A program made the position numbers and the translations under genes. The notes below the pieces were generated by a model that saw nothing but the letters and a program-made list of their open reading frames with translations, searched no databases and was not told where the DNA came from. From Gemmatimonadota bacterium (GTDB lineage: Bacteria > GCA-2686955), in NCBI GenBank assembly GCA_026991065.1, contig JALXCG010000880.1, forward strand, positions 1-9,715: a stretch of DNA of 9,715 nucleotides, given 5' to 3'. Positions 6,686 to 9,715 of the stretch are shown here, in pieces (position 1 is the first letter of the stretch; every line of letters starts with the position of its first letter).

Positions 6686-9217
6686 CTATTCGACACGGGT
6701 CAGGGCCTCAATGAGTGGCTCCGCGGCGTGGCCGCCTTGCCCCTTGAGCGAGCGCAATGTTGCCAATGCGCTTTCGGTGTGTCCCAGTTCGATGGCTGCC
6801 GCAGTGAAGTCCTCCAGCGTATCCGGGTCGGTGCAGCCGCGCTCAAGGGCCTCTTGCAAGGCCAGAAAGGCGGGCTCGGTCTCGCCCAAACTCCAGAGCG
6901 CTGCCGCGAGATTGGCGAAGAATCGTGGGTCTGGCTTCGGAAGGAGGGTTGCCTGGCGAAACGCGTCCGCCGCGGCCGCCATGTCGTCCAGTGCCGCGAG
7001 AGCCCGGCCCAAGCCGTCGTGCAGCTCCGCTTCCTTTGGGGCAAGCTGCAGTGCGGCGCGGAACACTTGAGCCGCGCCCATTGGGTCCTCTAACTGGAGG
7101 CGAGTGTTGGCGGCCCAGCCAAGAACCAGCGCGCGCTCCGAAGGCGCCAGAGGAAACTGGAGGGCGCAGCGCTCGAAACCATTGAGCGCTTCGCGTTGCC
7201 TCCCGGCATGGGCCAGGGCGATCGCGTGCTGGATCGCTGCATCGGCGGACGCCGGCGCCATTTTGAGCACCTGAGCGTATACCTCCGCGGCTTCGGCTGC
7301 CGCGCCCCCCGCGAGCAGTACCGCGCCGAGTTTCTCCCGCGGCAGTGGATCGTTGGGCAGGCACTGCGCAGCTTCCAGGAAGGCTTGCCCCGCCTCTTCC
7401 AACTGGCCGGCTTGGCGCAACTTCTCCGCCTCCTGGAAGCGCTGCCGTCCGCGGGCGGCGCGAGCCGCTGTCGTCGCTGCCGGCGAGGCCGCCGCGGCTG
7501 TTGTGGTCGCGGCTTGCCCCGGCCCGGTGGGAGTTGTTGCGGCTGCTGCCGCCCGTTGCCCGGCAGGAGTTGCTGCGTCCGCTGCTTGCTCCGGTTCGAG
7601 GTCGGCCCACTTCCGCCGAAAGATCTCCTGGTTCTTCTGCAAGAGAGCCTGATAATCCTCACCGGAAGCACGGAATGAGACCGAACCGTAATGGTGGATG
7701 AACGCCGCCGGGCAGATGCCCACTTTGAAGCCCGCCAGTCGGCTGCGCAGGCAGTAATCGTCATCTTCGAAATTGCCGATGCCGAATCGGGTGTCCAGAA
7801 GGCCGATGCGCTCGATCAGGCTCCGGCGCAGCATCATGCAGAAGCCGGTGACGCGGGGCACCACGTCAACGCGGTTGCCGAAAAGTGCCTGCCTGCGGCG
7901 GGCAAAATCCTGCATGCCCGGCTCATCCTTGTAGGGAACCTCGGCGACCAACTGTGGCCCGCTGATGCAGTTCGAAGTGGGGCCGAGGATTCCGAGGGTC
8001 GGGTCGGTTGCGAACCCGCCAAGCAGCGTTTCCAACCACCCCTCGGTGACCACGGTGTCATTGTTGAGGAGCACTACATAGTCGCCGCTGGCGGCTTCTA
8101 TGCCGGCATTGAAGCCAGCGGCGAACCCCAGGTTCTTTGGATTGGCAATCACCCGTGCGCCGGGCACCGACTGAAAAAACGCCAGCGTGCCATCGGTGGA
8201 ACCATTGTCGATCAGAATCAGCTCGTAGGGCTTGCGCGTGTAGCGGCGGATCGACTCGACGCACATCCGGTTGTACTTCTCCTGGTTCCAGGCCAACACC
8301 AGGATCGAGGTCAGGGGTTCATCGTGGGGCCGCGCCAGGAATGCGTCGCCTTCACCTGCGCCGGCCTTTCCCATCTGCTCCAGAATCTCCTCCATTCGCA
8401 CCTGGTAGGTGTGCCGCTTGCGCACCACCTCCGCCCCGCGCGCCGCGATCTCTTCGCGCTCAGCATCCGCCTGTAGATAGTAATGGGCTTTTTCCAGCGC
8501 CTCGTCTACTGACCGGTAGGTCACGATCTCTTCGCCGTCGCGCAGCAATTCGGCCTGGCCGTTGGCGCTCAAGTCATTGGTCAGGAGCATTCGTCCGCAA
8601 GCGGTGGCCTCGAAGACCCGCATGTTGACATCGTCGCGGATCGACCGGTTCAGGAGGATGCGGCCGGCGGAGAAACGGTCGCTCATCTCTTCGAAGAACG
8701 CCCGCCCCACGAAGTGACTGGGAAACGCCTTCGCCATGGCTTCGAGCAGCTCCTGACGCGGCCCAGGAAAGATGTTGCCGACAAAGACCACGTCCAGGGT
8801 CGGCTCGATCCCGGGATTGCGTCGATGTACCTCCGGGTCGCAAGCGAGCGGTAGCCAGGATGCGTCGCGGATTCCATCTTGACGCAGCGCTGCGGCGCCG
8901 TTGCGTTGGGCCGCAAAAACCCGGTCGAAGGTCCGCGCTTTGTGGCGATCCCAGGCATACTGCAGGTGGGTATCGATCACCCAGAAGGCTGCGGGACGCA
9001 GGCGCCAGGGCAGCAGATAGCGCAGGCTGTCATCGACATTCAGATAGAGATCGAAGGAGTCGTCCAGAGTGTGGACCTGTTGCGGGAGTACGTGGGTCGG
9101 TTCGCAGATTTTCTGCAGCGCCCGCAGACAGTAGCCACCGGTGGTGTCGGGACGAGCCTGGTTGTCGAAGATCACCGCCACGCGGAGACCGGCGAAGCGT
9201 TTTTCCGTGGGAGTCAT
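6686..9217 (-). CDS. Fusion protein: CgeB-like glycosyltransferase + GT2 glycosyltransferase + C-terminal TPR domain
   Basis: The 843-residue cytoplasmic protein has three domains. Residues 10-285 form a GT-B-like, CgeB-type glycosyltransferase: DVVFVGNIFPGPR (142-154), then DVNMRVFEATACGRMLLTND (196-215), GEEIVTYRSVDEAL and HTYQVRMEEIL, which match the second half of GT1-type enzymes. Residues 302-540 form a family 2 transferase resembling rhamnosyltransferases: IDNGSTDGT (336-344), KNLGFAAGFNAG (361-372), metal-binding LLNNDT (383-388), FEDDDYCLR (483-491, probable catalytic acidic residues), and IHHYGS (507-512). After an Ala/Thr/Pro-rich linker (about 542-590), residues 590-835 form several TPR repeats. 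Two sugar transfers by one polypeptide, guided by TPR contacts with a partner, is the inferred role. A protein acceptor, as in other TPR-linked transferases, is possible. The ATG at 9217 overlaps the preceding TGA (ATGA, 9214-9217) and follows GGGGAGG. No frameshift is seen. Confidence 0.92.
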   Translation of the reverse strand: MTPTEKRFAGLRVAVIFDNQARPDTTGGYCLRALQKICEPTHVLPQQVHTLDDSFDLYLNVDDSLRYLLPWRLRPAAFWVIDTHLQYAWDRHKARTFDRVFAAQRNGAAALRQDGIRDASWLPLACDPEVHRRNPGIEPTLDVVFVGNIFPGPRQELLEAMAKAFPSHFVGRAFFEEMSDRFSAGRILLNRSIRDDVNMRVFEATACGRMLLTNDLSANGQAELLRDGEEIVTYRSVDEALEKAHYYLQADAEREEIAARGAEVVRKRHTYQVRMEEILEQMGKAGAGEGDAFLARPHDEPLTSILVLAWNQEKYNRMCVESIRRYTRKPYELILIDNGSTDGTLAFFQSVPGARVIANPKNLGFAAGFNAGIEAASGDYVVLLNNDTVVTEGWLETLLGGFATDPTLGILGPTSNCISGPQLVAEVPYKDEPGMQDFARRRQALFGNRVDVVPRVTGFCMMLRRSLIERIGLLDTRFGIGNFEDDDYCLRSRLAGFKVGICPAAFIHHYGSVSFRASGEDYQALLQKNQEIFRRKWADLEPEQAADAATPAGQRAAAAATTPTGPGQAATTTAAAASPAATTAARAARGRQRFQEAEKLRQAGQLEEAGQAFLEAAQCLPNDPLPREKLGAVLLAGGAAAEAAEVYAQVLKMAPASADAAIQHAIALAHAGRQREALNGFERCALQFPLAPSERALVLGWAANTRLQLEDPMGAAQVFRAALQLAPKEAELHDGLGRALAALDDMAAAADAFRQATLLPKPDPRFFANLAAALWSLGETEPAFLALQEALERGCTDPDTLEDFTAAAIELGHTESALATLRSLKGQGGHAAEPLIEALTRVE
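7448..7594 (-). repeat. Low-complexity Ala/Thr/Pro linker inside the glycosyltransferase-TPR fusion
   Basis: Codons for about residues 542-590 encode runs of Ala and Thr with some Pro, Gly and Gln (for example AAAAATTPTGPGQAATTTAA), ending in an Arg-rich ARAARGRQR segment. The DNA is built from GC-rich GCN/ACN triplets and is likely prone to slippage. It separates the GT2 domain from the TPR domain and should be disordered. Confidence 0.8.
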
Positions 9218-9715
9218 CGCGCCTCCCCGGCAGCGGCTGTGCAGTGTTTGAGTGTGGAGGAAGCCGGCGGGGGAGCATTGTCCGGGCCGGTTGTCGCGGC
9301 GGCGAGCGGCGGTTCGCTCTGGTCAGCTAGAGCCGCGCGGGCGCCCGCGTGTTCGGGGTTGCGGCGCAGGATCTCCTCCAGCTCGGCGCGGTATTTCGCT
9401 TCGTGCCCGGCCATGCGGATGATCGTGGCGCGATTCATGCGCGCGTCGAGCAGCTCCGGGTCCAGTTCCACGGCACGATCGAAGCGGCGTTTCGCCGCGC
9501 CGATCTTGCCCTGCTGGAAGAGCGTGACGCCGAGCCGGTTGTGGTCCGCCGCGCGGGAGTGGCGGGCGCGGACCGCACGCCCCAGCCAAGCCAGAGCCTG
9601 GCCCTTGCGCGGTCCCCACGTATGGAGCGCTTCCAGCAGCAGGTCGTGGGCCGAAAGCAGGCCGGGAAGCGCCGCATCGGTCATGAGTTCGGGATAGTGG
9701 GGGAGCGCGCAAGGG
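9214..9715 (-). CDS. TPR-repeat protein, 5' end outside the window
   Basis: The frame is open from the right edge to the TGA at 9214-9216. An ATG at 9684 would give 156 residues, but no purine-rich binding site precedes it and ten more codons upstream stay open, so the gene probably starts outside the window. Helical TPR-like repeats are visible from about residue 44 counting from that ATG: HNRLGVTLFQQGKIGAAKRRFDRAVELDPELLDARMNRAT is a clear TPR with the usual Gly, Ala and Pro positions, followed by AELEEILRRNPEHAGARAALA. The last 38 residues are rich in Pro, Ala, Ser and Thr and look disordered. TPRs bind proteins. Coupling to the glycosyltransferase fusion gene by ATGA suggests they work together, as a scaffold or acceptor-recognition partner. 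The missing N-terminal part could itself be a transferase domain; this cannot be seen. Confidence 0.78.
   Translation of the reverse strand, partial: PCALPHYPELMTDAALPGLLSAHDLLLEALHTWGPRKGQALAWLGRAVRARHSRAADHNRLGVTLFQQGKIGAAKRRFDRAVELDPELLDARMNRATIIRMAGHEAKYRAELEEILRRNPEHAGARAALADQSEPPLAAATTGPDNAPPPASSTLKHCTAAAGEAR
9222..9228 (-). promoter_or_regulatory. Strong Shine-Dalgarno site of the glycosyltransferase-TPR fusion gene
   Basis: The minus strand reads GGGGAGG, ending 4 bases before the ATG at 9217. It is the best ribosome binding site in the window and lies inside the end of the upstream TPR gene. It supports the 9217 start and suggests the fusion protein can be translated independently of coupling. 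Confidence 0.7.

Noticed and set aside
7691-8476. 261-codon open frame on the plus strand inside the glycosyltransferase fusion gene
   Set aside because: It lies fully opposite the GT2 and CgeB-like domains, which carry unmistakable motifs. The plus-strand product has no recognisable feature.
8879-9697. 272-codon open frame on the plus strand over the end of the TPR gene and start of the fusion gene
   Set aside because: Ser/Arg/Ala-rich translation without motifs, opposite two well-supported coding regions.
1-9715. Search for CRISPR repeats, tRNA or rRNA genes, insertion-sequence ends or an integrase
   Set aside because: None seen by eye on either strand. The window is almost entirely protein-coding.

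Overview
The window is GC-rich (by eye, about 60% or a little more), densely packed protein-coding DNA from a Gram-negative (two-membrane) bacterium. The evidence for an outer membrane is a beta-barrel protein with Omp85-type motifs, together with a Wzz-type chain-length protein and a Wzy/WaaL-type O-antigen polymerase or ligase. I cannot name the organism. The mix of genes (large barrel protein, membrane-anchored alkaline-phosphatase-superfamily enzyme, glycosyltransferase-TPR fusion) would suit a deltaproteobacterium-like lineage or one of the uncultured high-GC phyla, but that is inference. I see no tRNA, rRNA, CRISPR array, insertion sequence or integrase, and no gene-free stretch longer than 300 bases.

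Layout. Plus strand, 1-2964: the C-terminal part of a large outer-membrane barrel protein (cut by the left edge), then a 117-base gap, then a 615-residue enzyme with about five N-terminal membrane helices and an extracytoplasmic phosphodiesterase/phosphatase domain. Minus strand, 9715 down to 2961: a TPR protein cut by the right edge, an 843-residue fusion of two glycosyltransferase domains and a TPR domain, a 267-base leader region, an O-antigen polymerase/ligase, a Wzz/GumC-type polysaccharide co-polymerase, and two very small proteins that each have one C-terminal membrane helix. The two strands converge on a single CTAG that supplies the stop codon of both last genes.

How the genes fit together. 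The minus-strand genes look like part of a surface-polysaccharide locus. The fusion protein would transfer sugars in the cytoplasm, the multi-pass Wzy/WaaL-type protein would polymerise or ligate lipid-linked glycan in the periplasm, and the co-polymerase would set chain length. It lacks the cytoplasmic tyrosine-kinase domain that some relatives carry. The two small membrane proteins are translationally tied to the co-polymerase gene (a GTGA overlap, then 7 bases) and are the least explained genes here. No flippase (Wzx), outer-membrane exporter (Wza) or initiating phosphoglycosyltransferase is in the window, so the rest of the pathway must lie elsewhere. The facing phosphodiesterase-like enzyme could modify a surface glycan or lipid, but only its position suggests this.
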